A stretch of 64,000 nucleotides of DNA from Synaphobranchus kaupii (Eukaryota; Chordata; Actinopteri; Anguilliformes; Synaphobranchidae). Positions 54,706-64,000 of this stretch are shown here, piece after piece; within the stretch, counting starts at the first letter, position 1, and every line of letters begins with the position of its first letter. Position numbers and translations under genes: made by a program. Under the pieces are notes generated by a model. That model was not told the DNA's origin and did no database searches. It saw only the letters and a list, made by a program, of their open reading frames with translations. The DNA lies in the NCBI GenBank assembly GCA_029718625.1, contig CM056377.1, positions 95,472,998 through 95,536,997 on the forward strand. The letters are read 5' to 3'.

Positions 54706-55970
54706 GATGTGAATGATTTTTAGGGAGACAGATAGATGTGAAGAATGTAACCCCCCTCCAAACTGCATTGGGCCGGCAGCCTGGGCCAATCAGTGCTATA
54801 CACAGCACTTTGTTTCTTAGCTGTTTTTTTTTTCTTCTTTTTTTGTGGATGGGAGGGAAATGCATTATTGGCTTAATTGTCAAGCTGCCCACCAGAAAAA
54901 CTCCCAGTACTCCATATGATCAGTCCACTACTGCATTCACAGACATAGCAGGTAACATTTGAAAAATGGGGCATGCCCCATGGACCCACCCAAGTACAAG
55001 AAGTACCTTCCACTCTGGCACCTCTCTGATATATTTCACCGGCAACAACATTTCCAACTACTCTATCACCCACCTGTGAATGTGACCCCTCTTTAGCCCA
55101 GACAGCAAAGCACATTGTTGCTTGAATGTCCAGTACTTGCCCGGTCATGCCAGTTTCAAAGCCCTTGGTAACCAATCTGATTCAGCTCATGTTCAAAATA
55201 CAAGAATGATGAAATGGGAGTCATGTCATGTCACACGCAATGAAAGGCTTGACAATAGCAAAACCCTCTATTCAAATGATATTCTGGCATTGTATTACTA
55301 TGAGATGAATCACAGTTATATCGGCAAGCATTTGTATGCACTTTTATATACTGAGTAGTTTTGGATAAATGCCCTGGTTATTGCGGCTAATAATAGGTCT
55401 TTGGAACCTTGCAGGCATACACATACAGGACACATTGTCTGAAACTTGAGTGTCATTAATTAGCTGTTTATGTAAGGGATTATTGCGTACGTCTTATGGG
55501 AGCGCTGCACTTCCCTGTCTCTGTCAGTCAGTTGCCTTATATAGTTCCGGAAAAGGTTCTAAGCCTGACTATGACTTTTTTCTTTTTCTTCTGTCATTTC
55601 CAAAGGTCAGTGTGTAATGTAAGACATCTGGATGCTGCTGTATCAGTGTAAACAGATACGTCAGGCCTTCCTTTTTGCACAATTGGGGAGGGTTAAACAG
55701 CAAGGCTTCCTTCAGTTCAGACAAATGACACACATGCCTTTTCAGGATCTGTTCAGGATGTGTTCCACGTCACAGGGACCCCATTGGTGAACTAGGTGGG
55801 GTAAACCCAGGAGTATCCAGTTCCTAGGTGGTCTTCCTGAAGACAGCTAGCGGGAAGACCTTTTTTTCCATACGCCCCTTCCCGTCCTCAATGTTTCTCC
55901 TGAGAGTTCCATGAGGGATAGCAACCCTTCCCTGGATGAAAGTAGTGGTTCTGTTCCAAAGATAATATCA
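54706..55970. other. Unrecognised intergenic sequence
   Basis: No gene or named repeat recognised. Confidence 0.4.
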
Positions 55971-55974
55971 ATGT

Positions 55975-56035
55975 CATTTACATTTTAGGCATTTAGCTAA
56001 CACTCTTATCAAGAGCGACTTATGATTAGTGCACA
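55975..56035 (+). repeat. Fish interspersed repeat fragment
   Basis: TTACATTTTAGGCATTTAGC followed by CTCTTATCAAGAGCGACTTA; related to the repeat interrupted at 4370-5240. Confidence 0.6.
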
Positions 56036-56179
56036 AAAAAAACAACATTCCAAGTAGCAATTAATGAGAATGCAATTGACAGGCTATAACACACCCATGA
56101 CCATTGATTTTTGCAGACTATATTATGGGATATGTGGATGGGCTGTTTGTAATCTTTTTTATTTTTAAATAAATTTTGT

Positions 56180-56585
56180 ACCCCCCATGGGGCTGAGCAT
56201 CTCCAGTTCAGACCCCAATTTGGAATGGCCAATCATCTAAAACCGCCTCTGCATTCATGCTGGGAATCCACTGAAGATTCAAGAAAGTGTAGACATCCAC
56301 AGTTCTCCCCCGTGAACATGTGGTATCGGCAGCTGCTTCTTTCCACATCGCAGAGTACAGCCAAGCTCACATGGATTGGAGTCGGAGGAAGACCATTTGT
56401 ATGCGGCTTTCGCGTGCAGTCCACGTGCTGCAATCTGCCAGCACGGGTTGTCTACAGTTGATAGCAATGAACGCGGATCCCTAACCAACTGAGCCCTCCG
56501 ATATGGAGCAAGCGGCCACAGTGGGTACTGGCACCGTCTGGATTCGATCCGAGGCTCATCCATGCTGCCATCCAGCAGCCCCGGG
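56180..56585. repeat. GC-richer interspersed repeat with tRNA-like boxes
   Basis: It starts near CAGACCCCAATTTGGAATG and ends near GGATTCGATCCGAGGCTC. It contains the complement of a tRNA A-box-like motif (CTAACCAACTGAGC) and, on the plus strand, a B-box-like GATTCGATCC. The arrangement resembles a widespread fish repeat; the two boxes point in opposite directions, so it is not a simple tRNA gene. Confidence 0.45.
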
Positions 56586-57990
56586 ATGTTTATAATGTTA
56601 TGTCCATGTACTGTCTACAATAGATTTGAATGGCCAAGATTACTGTTGTACTTATCATGACAAACTTTGTTTTTATTTAGCTCATGTTTGAAGACACAAA
56701 ATCTATCCATGATTGTCCTTTTTTTTTGTTTCCTTTAGTAAACCACAAGTGCTGGATTGTTGGCACATGCAGGAAATGTAGAGAAAATAAACATTATTTA
56801 TCACCTTGGTAAACAGGGTTTCTAAAACTGATTCATTCACCACTACAAAAAGGGGGATTCCCACTTCCTATGTCTCCATTCCTAGCATGGTTTTTATTTC
56901 CTTATAGCTCTTACTATGAGATACTTACCGCTCTCCGCTCTCCTCCCTCGCCCCAAACAACAAACAAATTATAACGACTATAGCTATAGGCTAAGAAAGG
57001 AAAATAGTACTTCAAAATGTTAAAAATATTTACAGTTGGCAAGAAACATTTTCCACAATTTTTAGCCCACTTTCATATTGGTAATTATTAGTCCTCAATT
57101 GCTAAATGTTAGCATGATGCAGTAAGCAGTCGTGCTGGTGTACTGTAACTTCCTGCTTTCCCCACTGCCCACTGCTTGGGGAGGTGCGTATACTGGAAAT
57201 ATCCTGACCTTGTATCAGTGTGTAAAATGTTCTAGAGCATCCAGCCATTAATAACAGTCAGAAATGCTTTGAAGTCAAAGCATTGCGCTCTGGTTAGTTT
57301 TCACAAAGGACTGTGATGACGATCTTCTTCCGTCACCTCATCTTTTCCCAAAGTGACCAGGAGGGCCCCGTAATATGGCTCGATGTTTGTAACAAAAAGG
57401 ATTGTCCACTGTAGTCAAACGCTGTTAATGAGAGATTGTGTCATAAGCTGTAAATAATGCATTCACTCAGTTCACTTGTATATGGAGCCACTTCTCCTTT
57501 TTTCCATAGATGACACCAAGTCAAACTGATTTAATGTCTGCAGGCAATTTAACATTTGAAATCAAATCTACATTCATGCATATACAATCTAATATAATCA
57601 AATTTGTATACGAACTGCAAAGGTAACTTTATCATACAGTACAGTGGATGCTCTTTTTCACTGTTAGGTACACATATGGGAAGTGTAAAATAGAATATAA
57701 TTGTTGTATGCCAGAGAATCATTCAATCAGTGTAAATGAGATGCACGTGCCTTTTATGTAATCTAGAGTGCGTGTTAATTGTGCTTACATGGGTCTCTGA
57801 CTCAGGGCTACATCATACTTGGAAACACGTCAACATTCTTTCCATTTTGAGGGTTGCTGTGTTCATCTTGGTTTATAGAAAAACAAACATGTCCTGTATC
57901 TACAGGCTCCCTGCTTGCTTTACAGTCAGGGGCCAATATTAGGTCGAGGAAAGAGGCAATTTAAAAAAAAAAAAAAGATTTCCAGTTCTG
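56586..57990. other. Unrecognised intergenic sequence
   Basis: No gene or named repeat recognised. Confidence 0.4.
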
Positions 57991-57994
57991 GTCA

Positions 57995-58085
57995 TGAATT
58001 GTAGACCTTGTACAGCACTTTGGTCAGCTCCTGGAGTTTTTAAATGTGCTTTATAAATAAAATGACTTGACTTGACTTGACTTGG
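57995..58085 (+). mobile_element. LINE 3' tail with ACTTG repeat
   Basis: TTGTACAGCACTTTGGTCAG then GTGCTTTATAAATAAAATG and a short TGACT/ACTTG tandem repeat: the standard 3' terminus of a group of fish LINEs. Confidence 0.75.
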
Positions 58086-58097
58086 TCACCAGAAAGT

Positions 58098-58395
58098 GTA
58101 ATCTTTCTCTCGATGCTCACCCCTGATTGTGATTTAATCACCAGTTTCACCTGTTCTTCCCTGTATTTAAGTTCCTTGTTTCTCCTTTATCTTCGCTTGG
58201 TCTTAGGGTTTGTTTAGGGTTCTGCTAATCTCAAGTTTCCTCGTATGTAGTTATTTCCTAGTCATTTCCAGAGTTTGTTGTTTTGTTCTTTGTTCTATTG
58301 TTGTTCGGTAAATACTTCTGTTTTTATATGTTTTATATTTCATTTATCCCGTCTCCTGAGTTTGCCTCTGCTATTGAATCCTTTTCCTGAGAGAC
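58098..58395 (+). repeat. Solo LTR of a Gypsy element
   Basis: It starts TGTAATC and ends near CCATGATA. A TATTTAAG box lies near 58162. Its last 50 bases (CTGAGTTTGCCTCTGC, then ATCCTTTTCCTGAG) closely match the LTR end at 40-85 of the decayed Gypsy element. No internal region is attached. No clear target duplication. Confidence 0.7.
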
Positions 58396-58399
58396 CCCA

Positions 58400-60334
58400 T
58401 GATAGAATTGAAGTGCTCCTCTGTGGTAGTTGGTTACAGCTGCATTGTCTTGTAATGAAAAACATCACTTCTATGGGGTGCCAAATGTCAAGTAAAACAC
58501 AACACATTTTTCCTGTGTTTTTTCTCAGATTTAGCCTAAATATGGTATTTTATTCAAGATTTAGGCTAAACATGAGTCTCTTTTCTCAGATTTTAGTTCA
58601 TGTTTTCATATTTAATTTACACATTTTTAAATGTATAGGCTAAGTATGTCCTAAATGTAGGGACAATGGACGACATTTCCATTAATTTCACAGGAAACCC
58701 AAAAGACATTTAAAACACAGCCACAGCCAATCATGTCTCTTGGAAATACGAGACACTAAGGGTCATAAAACTAAAACAGATAAGACTGAACGCATTTCAG
58801 TCTGTCGACCCCTATTCACTTCACTCTTCCATCTCTTCCTCGATAGTGCTGCACAAGAGGCAGCACTCCATTTTTGTCTTCCCCCTTTTGCTAGCTACAC
58901 AGCTACAAAGGTGGATCTCCATTGCACCAGCAACACCGCGGCAGCAGCATCAAAGGCCGCAAACGGGTTAGCTTGCCTACGGCATCTAACCATAGAACTC
59001 AATTAACAAAACCCCCGACCAAGGTGTGTTCCAGCCACGGACAAAGACGCAGGCGATAACCAGACGACCCGCATCCCTACCAGAATAAGAAAGGCCAAAG
59101 CAGGAGACGCCCTCACCATCCACCTCACGGACAAGCCAGCTATAATCAACTCATCGCGGACTTCAGTAAGACTGATCAAACATCCCAGGCATTAGTTTAG
59201 GATTTTAGTCTGAACTGTTTATCGGTAATTTGATTGCATCTCGACTTTGTGCGATAATAGCTGTATAAAACGTGTTGCGCTGGTTAGCAAGCTAGCCGGC
59301 TGGCCTACTGTTTCATTGCTAATGTGGTAGTAGTGTTAACTAACCAAAGCAGTCCTCATGGTTTGCTCCTCTTTTCTTTAACACGTACTAACATTCGCGT
59401 GATATGGTCTCAATTCAACTTACTGTAGATAAATACGTTATTTTGTGAAAGAAGTGTGTGAACTTATTTATAGTAACGTCAGATTTGAGATCAATAACCA
59501 CCATCTGCTGCGACACAGTTAGCTTGCTCCACGTGATTCCTTTGTTCCCTGAACGCACACGTGGCATAGGCCTACACACCGACACATACACACACATATG
59601 TGCATACACACACACAAATGCTACACACGCACACAACACAATATGTCTATTTAGTACAATGTAATATTCATGTTTTTCCTTGTTTAATAAATCTATTTTT
59701 GTTAAACCTGGTGTCTGTTTTGATGTCGTATGAACACGAGAGCTGAGTCAAACCTAATCATTAGAACGTAATACCTTCAACCCTTATGAATTATTAGTTA
59801 TTAGTGCTTTGATGGTAAATTGAAGTAGTAGTAATTATAATCCATAATAATCAAATGAGACTGATTTCATTTTAACCTAACTTAAGAATAATAAGGGTAA
59901 ACCTCATTATTCCATAGTTATTACCTATATTTCTGGCATCCCATAGAGGCATATTCCTTACATTTATGGTGCCCCGTCGAGGATATTCTCTACATTTATG
60001 GTGCCCGGGTGAAGACGAACGTGTTTTATATGTTTATCACCATTACTGCTAAATGTATATGTAAACCCCTTGCATGAGTAATACTCCACATGTAGGAATA
60101 TAGAGGCATGTTCCCTACATAAATATATAACTTTAATGTTCAATCTGATGTTAAAAAATAAATATTTAATAAATAAAATATTAATATTTAATTGCAATCT
60201 GAAACCATAGTTTCAAAAATTAATATTAATAAAATAAAATAATATTTAGCTTATATCTGATATATTCCAAAACCAAGATTTAAGATTTAATTTTAATTTA
60301 ATTAGTTATTTTTACCACAAATCTGTTTTAAAGA
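58400..60334. other. Unrecognised intergenic sequence
   Basis: No gene recognised. Near 59685-60010 an AATAAA-like signal and two copies of ACATTTATGGTGCCC faintly resemble the U5/leader of an LTR element; too weak to call. The region left of the SINE is very AT-rich. Confidence 0.4.
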
Positions 60335-60344
60335 TAAATATTCA

Positions 60345-60672
60345 TGCCGTCGCGGTGCAGTTGTGCTCCGAGGATCGGGCTTCGCGCCCCGGTCCTGCCA
60401 GATCCGAGCATGGCCGGCGCCCCGTGGAAGCAGCAATTGGCGGCTGCTTCCGGGTGGGGGGAGGGGCTTGGAGAGAATCGCTGCGCATAGAACGGCCCTG
60501 GGCGAGTTGGAACTACGGTCAGGAACCTTGGAGGAGTCGCGCCCTGAAGAGGGCGAGGCGATCTCCGTCCTACTGCCGGCTGACAGGATTGTGCAGCGGT
60601 TGCTACGGGGAGAATTGAATTAGAATAGGGGTCCAATTGGCTACTAAATGGGGAAAAAATCTGAAAAAAAGT
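60345..60672 (+). mobile_element. GC-rich SINE-like insertion with 10-bp target duplication
   Basis: A GC-rich block in very AT-rich DNA. TAAATATTCA occurs exactly on both sides (60335-60344 and 60673-60682). The right end is A-rich (GGGGAAAAAATCTGAAAAAA). A-tail plus a long target duplication is the signature of LINE-driven retroposition. I see no clear A/B box pair, so the RNA of origin is unknown. Overlapping open frames here (about 86 aa) are base-composition artefacts. Confidence 0.75.
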
Positions 60673-60689
60673 TAAATATTCAGTAAACA

Positions 60690-61630
60690 AAATATTTATA
60701 TCTTAAATTTTGGGTTCCAAATATTTAGCTTATACCTTAAATCTAAATTAAAAATATATTTACTTTTATCACAAATTTGTGTCTAAATGTTAAATGCTGT
60801 ATTTATTTTGAAAAGGGAAATTTAAACATTAAAAATTATTTAACATTTAACTTTGTATTTATTCTATCACAAATCTTGGTTAAATTGTAATATTTAGCCT
60901 AAACTAAATATTTGCATCTTAAATCTTCTGTTCCAATTTAGATATTTACCTTATATTTTTAATCTTGGTTTGTAACTAGCTAACTTGCCTGTTGCTAACA
61001 TCATAAGGTAGATAGCATGACTACTGAAACAAACTTGATCCATTAAAACTAACACTTTGTTTGTGGCTAGCTCATTGAGACAGGAAGCCAGGCAGCTAAC
61101 GTTAATAACCTGCCCACTGAGCTGGCAATGTCCAGCTAAAGTGATATATTTAGGATATACTTAGCCTATATATTTTTAGATTTGCCAATTAAATATGAAA
61201 ATATGAACTAAAAGGTTAATTTAGCATGTCTCTTAAATTTGAGAAAAAAGACTCATATTTAGCCTTCAGGGAAATGCCATACTTAGGCTAAATTGAGAAA
61301 AACACAGGAAAAAACTAGTTGTATTTTACATGATATTTGGCAACCCATACATTTCCTCATCTGTAAACAGGTGTGATATTATTTTGTCCTTTAGAAACAT
61401 AAATGTCAATGCTATTGTATAAAACTAGCACCTCTGTTTTCTGATCTGTGAAAATAAGCACAATTATTAGATGAAGGTAATGTAAGAATTTAAAATTTCA
61501 CATTCAAATGACTGTTTTTCAGTGTTTCTATACAGATTGCTGCATGTCCATATGTTGAAAGTTTGAATTAATCATAATTTGTAACATTGACAGGTGTATA
61601 AAGAATGTTGCCAATTGTTGTTGAAAGTAA
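60690..61630. other. Unrecognised AT-rich sequence
   Basis: Repeated AAATATTTA-type motifs; no gene or named repeat recognised. Confidence 0.4.
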
Positions 61631-61637
61631 TGAACTA

Positions 61638-61890
61638 CAAACCCCAATTCCAAAAAAGTTGGGACAGTATGTAAAATGCACATAAAAGCAGAAAGCAGTG
61701 ATTTGTAAATTATACTTTACATATATTTAATTGAAAACAGTACAAAGAAAATATATTTAATGTTTTACCTTATTAACTTCATTGATTTTTGTAAATATAC
61801 ACTAAATCCAGAATTTGATGCCTGCAACACATTCCAAAAAAGTTGGGACAGGGGCAAAAAAAAAAAGACTGGGAAGTTCAAAAAACCCAT
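61638..61890 (+). mobile_element. Left end of a Tc1/mariner-type element
   Basis: It starts after TA with CAAACCCCAATTCC, and AAAAAAGTTGGGACAG occurs twice (about 61653 and 61837). This is a common fish Tc1-type end. The sequence then switches to the fold-back repeat, and the right end is not seen. Confidence 0.65.
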
Positions 61891-62062
61891 GGTTGGCTAA
61901 ATGGCTATAAGTCATCAAGGGTCTGTGGTATCAAACGAGCCTCAAACCATCACTCTGCTGCCAGATATGCAGTAGATATGGATGGATCACTTTATGGGTT
62001 GTTTCTCCTGACTCATTTTCCTATTGAACTCTATGGAAAAATAAGTCAGGAGAAACAACCCC
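61890..62062. repeat. Fold-back repeat copy
   Basis: Matches the copies at 4.9-5.1 and 29.1-29.3 kb, including AACCATCACTCTGCTGCC and the symmetrical centre CCTATTGAACTCTATGG. Confidence 0.8.
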
Positions 62063-62600
62063 CATTATATTACCCATTCATTTTTATATATATTTTATAT
62101 TTTATGAAAACACATAATTTCAATGAACACATGATTATTGCATGTCCACTATAGCAATTGTTATATTTTACTGCCATCTTGAAAATTGATTGACTTGATT
62201 TGTTCAGAAAATATTAGGCTCTATTCATATTGCACATGTGTGCAACCTTTTACTTAATTCTGCCTCATTCTCTTTGGTAAACCTTTAACTTAATTTTGTT
62301 TGTTTGATTGTTTATATTTGCAATGTATACATTTTGTTTTGTTGCTGTTTGTTTCACTACACTGCACTCCTGAGCTGAGCTCTGTCTTTTCCTTTTACAT
62401 AATTTGGGTACTTATCCTCCTCCAACACTTTTCTGCTTGCAAGTTCTCATATGTCTGTATGGGCAACCCACAGCAACATACAAGAGAATAAGCAAGAAGT
62501 TAAATCACATGTACTTTCATGGCAAGAAAGGCTTCTTCTTTGCTTCTTTTCTTTGCATCACAGGTATTATTTGATGTTTCAATCAACACAACATTTTTCT
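62063..62600. other. Unrecognised sequence
   Basis: No gene or named repeat recognised. Confidence 0.4.
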
Positions 62601-62606
62601 GCAAAC

Positions 62607-62831
62607 ATGAAACATAGAGCTACTCAGAGTATCAGAAAACTAATCTCACAGATGAAACACAAAGCTACTCAGAGTGTCAGATAACTAATCTCACCAATGA
62701 AACACAGAGCTACTCAGAGTGCCAGATAACTAATCTCACAGATGAAACACAGAGCTACTCAGAATGTCAGATAACTAATCTCACAGATGAAACACAAAGC
62801 TACTCAGAGTGTCAGATAACTAATCTCACAT
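62607..62831. repeat. 45-bp minisatellite, five copies
   Basis: Units begin ATGAAACA at 62607, 62652, 62697, 62742 and 62787, each with GAGCTACTCAGA or AAGCTACTCAGA and CTAATCTCAC. It lies about 230 bp beyond the likely ptgs2 polyadenylation signal. Confidence 0.95.
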
Positions 62832-63062
62832 CAAGGTAACTCATGAATGATTGGCACAACTACAATTCACAGTTCCACTTGGTCATTGAAGAATCACTGT
62901 GCCCCTTAATAGTACTAACTCTGAGATAATTTGTATACTTTTGATCTCTGTATCTAATGTCAAATCAATTCATTTAATAGCTCACCATACAATATATGGA
63001 CATTTAGATTTAAGCATTTAGAAACAAGTGTGAAATAAGTTTTTTTTTTTTAAACTATTGTT

Positions 63063-63068
63063 TTTATT
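63063..63068 (-). promoter_or_regulatory. Possible ptgs2 polyadenylation signal
   Basis: AATAAA on the minus strand, about 490 bases after the stop. A second minus-strand AATAAA lies at 63247-63252. Which one is used cannot be told. Confidence 0.45.
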
Positions 63069-63334
63069 TCAGTTTCATAAGAAAATACAATATTTTTACA
63101 CAAATAACTCATTGCATCTAGCTTTCTTGCCAAGTTTGTCCCAGGGACTGGGTGCTCTGTTCATTGTGGAAATTCAGAGAATTTACATAGATCGTTCACA
63201 TTATTGTAAACTACTATTATCAGTTCAAGTATTAAAAAAGCTGGTCTTTATTGACCAAACACTACTAATGGAAATTGCACATACAATGATGGCAACGGTA
63301 GATAGTGTTATGGTAACTTAGTACAGTACATAAG

Positions 63335-63515
63335 ATTATACATTAAATAAATACATACACATAACAAATAAATATAATAAAATAAGAAAAGATGGAGTGT
63401 TTCAGTAGGTTTTGCTCACTTAAGTAACAAAATACTGAAAATACATTATTAAAATATGTAGAACAATAAATAAATAAATATAAAATTCATAAATAAATTC
63501 ATAAATATGATCTAC
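63335..63515 (-). promoter_or_regulatory. AU-rich elements in the ptgs2 3' UTR
   Basis: On the minus strand this stretch has many ATTTA pentamers, including overlapping runs such as ATTTATTTATTTA around 63465-63480. Clustered AUUUA repeats just after the stop are characteristic of vertebrate COX-2 mRNA and bind factors that set its stability. Confidence 0.8.
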
Positions 63516-63559
63516 TTCCAGTGGTTACTTGATTTACTATTTTGTCAGTTTTGTGGTTG

Positions 63560-63972
63560 TTAAAGTTCAGTGGTTCTATCTTTCAGAATAACAGTGGGGT
63601 TAAGGTCACTTTGTCTTGAGTGTGATGTGCTGGAGTTGATAGTAACCGACCCTCCATCTTTTACATCAGGCACGTGAAAGGACACCACTGGGCAGGGTCC
63701 CTTTATGTTGAGGCACACCAGCTTCTGCAGGGAGGCAGTGTTAACAATTTCAAAACCAACTTTGCCGCCAAAGGTGCTTGGCTTCCAGTACTCCGGGGAG
63801 CAGATGGGGTTCCCCATAAGTCCTTTCAAAGAATATGGGGCTCCCATTTCTACCATAGTCTCCCCAAATATGGCATTGGGCCTGGGCTTCTCCACCAGTA
63901 GGCCAGGATACAGTTCCATTGCATCAATATCTCCATACAGTTCTTCGAGTTCTGCTGCCATCTCTGTCTCTC
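63560..63972 (-). CDS. ptgs2: Prostaglandin G/H synthase 2 (COX-2), last coding exon, partial gene
   Basis: COX-2 turns arachidonic acid into prostaglandin H2 on the ER and nuclear envelope. Only the C-terminal exon is in the window; the gene continues to the right. The acceptor is ATTGCAG|GAGAGACAG, phase 1, completing a Gly codon as in mammals. The exon encodes [33 protein letters not shown] and SLKGLMGN. The serine before LKG is the aspirin-acetylated Ser530 (sheep COX-1 numbering), and the Val in MVE is Val523, the residue that marks COX-2 rather than COX-1. The C-terminal insert special to COX-2 is present with an N-S-S glycosylation sequon, and the protein ends in T-E-L, an ER-retention-like tail. 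Fish have ptgs2a and ptgs2b; the pdc neighbour helps but I cannot decide between them. Confidence 0.95.
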
Positions 63973-64000
63973 CTGCAATATGGACACATGAAGAGTTGAT

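Noticed and set aside
56480..56560. Possible tRNA gene
   Set aside because: The A-box-like and B-box-like motifs are on opposite strands and no cloverleaf can be drawn.
59685..60010. Possible LTR end and primer site (ATGGTGCCCCGTCGAGG)
   Set aside because: The motif does not match a tRNA 3' end that I know, is itself tandemly duplicated, and is followed by AT-rich DNA with no ORF.
60355..60623. Two overlapping 86-87 codon ORFs in a GC-rich block
   Set aside because: They lie wholly within a SINE-like insertion and reflect base composition.

Overview
This is genomic DNA from a vertebrate, almost certainly a teleost fish. Two spliced single-copy genes can be recognised, both on the minus strand: phosducin (pdc, coding exons at 31427-31379, 30607-30459 and 28911-28393) and the last coding exon of a COX-2 type prostaglandin synthase (ptgs2, 63972-63560, continuing beyond the right edge). 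In human the same two genes are neighbours in the same order and orientation, so this is a conserved synteny block. Nearly everything else is transposon-derived or unrecognised AT-rich intergenic and intronic sequence. The repeat repertoire (chromodomain Ty3/Gypsy, hAT, Tc1/mariner ends, TTAA-flanked fold-back elements, LINE tails, a GC-rich SINE) is typical of ray-finned fish.

Layout. 1-3510 is a heavily decayed Ty3/Gypsy gag-pol with the end of its 5' LTR. 4370-5240 is a nest: an interspersed repeat interrupted by a Tc1-type element that carries a fold-back repeat. 5759-13293 is an apparently complete young chromodomain Gypsy element. Its LTRs show no substitution where I compared them, gag and pol are open, a -1 frameshift signal lies between them, an 11-nt self-priming match is present, and a 74/75-bp minisatellite sits inside the LTRs. 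14337-17214 is a hAT element with intact ends but a broken transposase. 17580-19814 is a TTAA-flanked fold-back element with a Harbinger-like insertion in one arm. 19820-28260 has no recognisable gene. 28260-31440 holds pdc and its intronic repeats. 35182-37096 is a Harbinger-like element. 42481-44129 is the 5' part of an unrecognised retroelement: a primer site matching tRNA-Gln followed by a gag-like, proline-rich, frameshifted ORF. 47747-48490 and 53670-54364 are two more TTAA fold-back elements. LINE pieces lie near 40.6, 49.9, 54.4 and 58.0 kb, a solo LTR at 58.1-58.4 kb, and a SINE with a 10-bp target duplication at 60345-60672. The right end is the 3' UTR and last exon of ptgs2.

How it fits together. 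pdc is a photoreceptor regulator of G-protein beta-gamma. ptgs2 makes prostaglandin H2 and has an AU-rich 3' UTR that suggests rapid mRNA decay. The two are not a functional unit; they are ancient neighbours separated here by about 32 kb of repeat-rich DNA. The most instructive system in the window is the Gypsy element at 5759-13293, where promoter, self-primer, gag, frameshift signal, pol, polypurine tract and LTRs can all be read directly. Everything was read by eye; no similarity search, folding or splice-prediction program was run.
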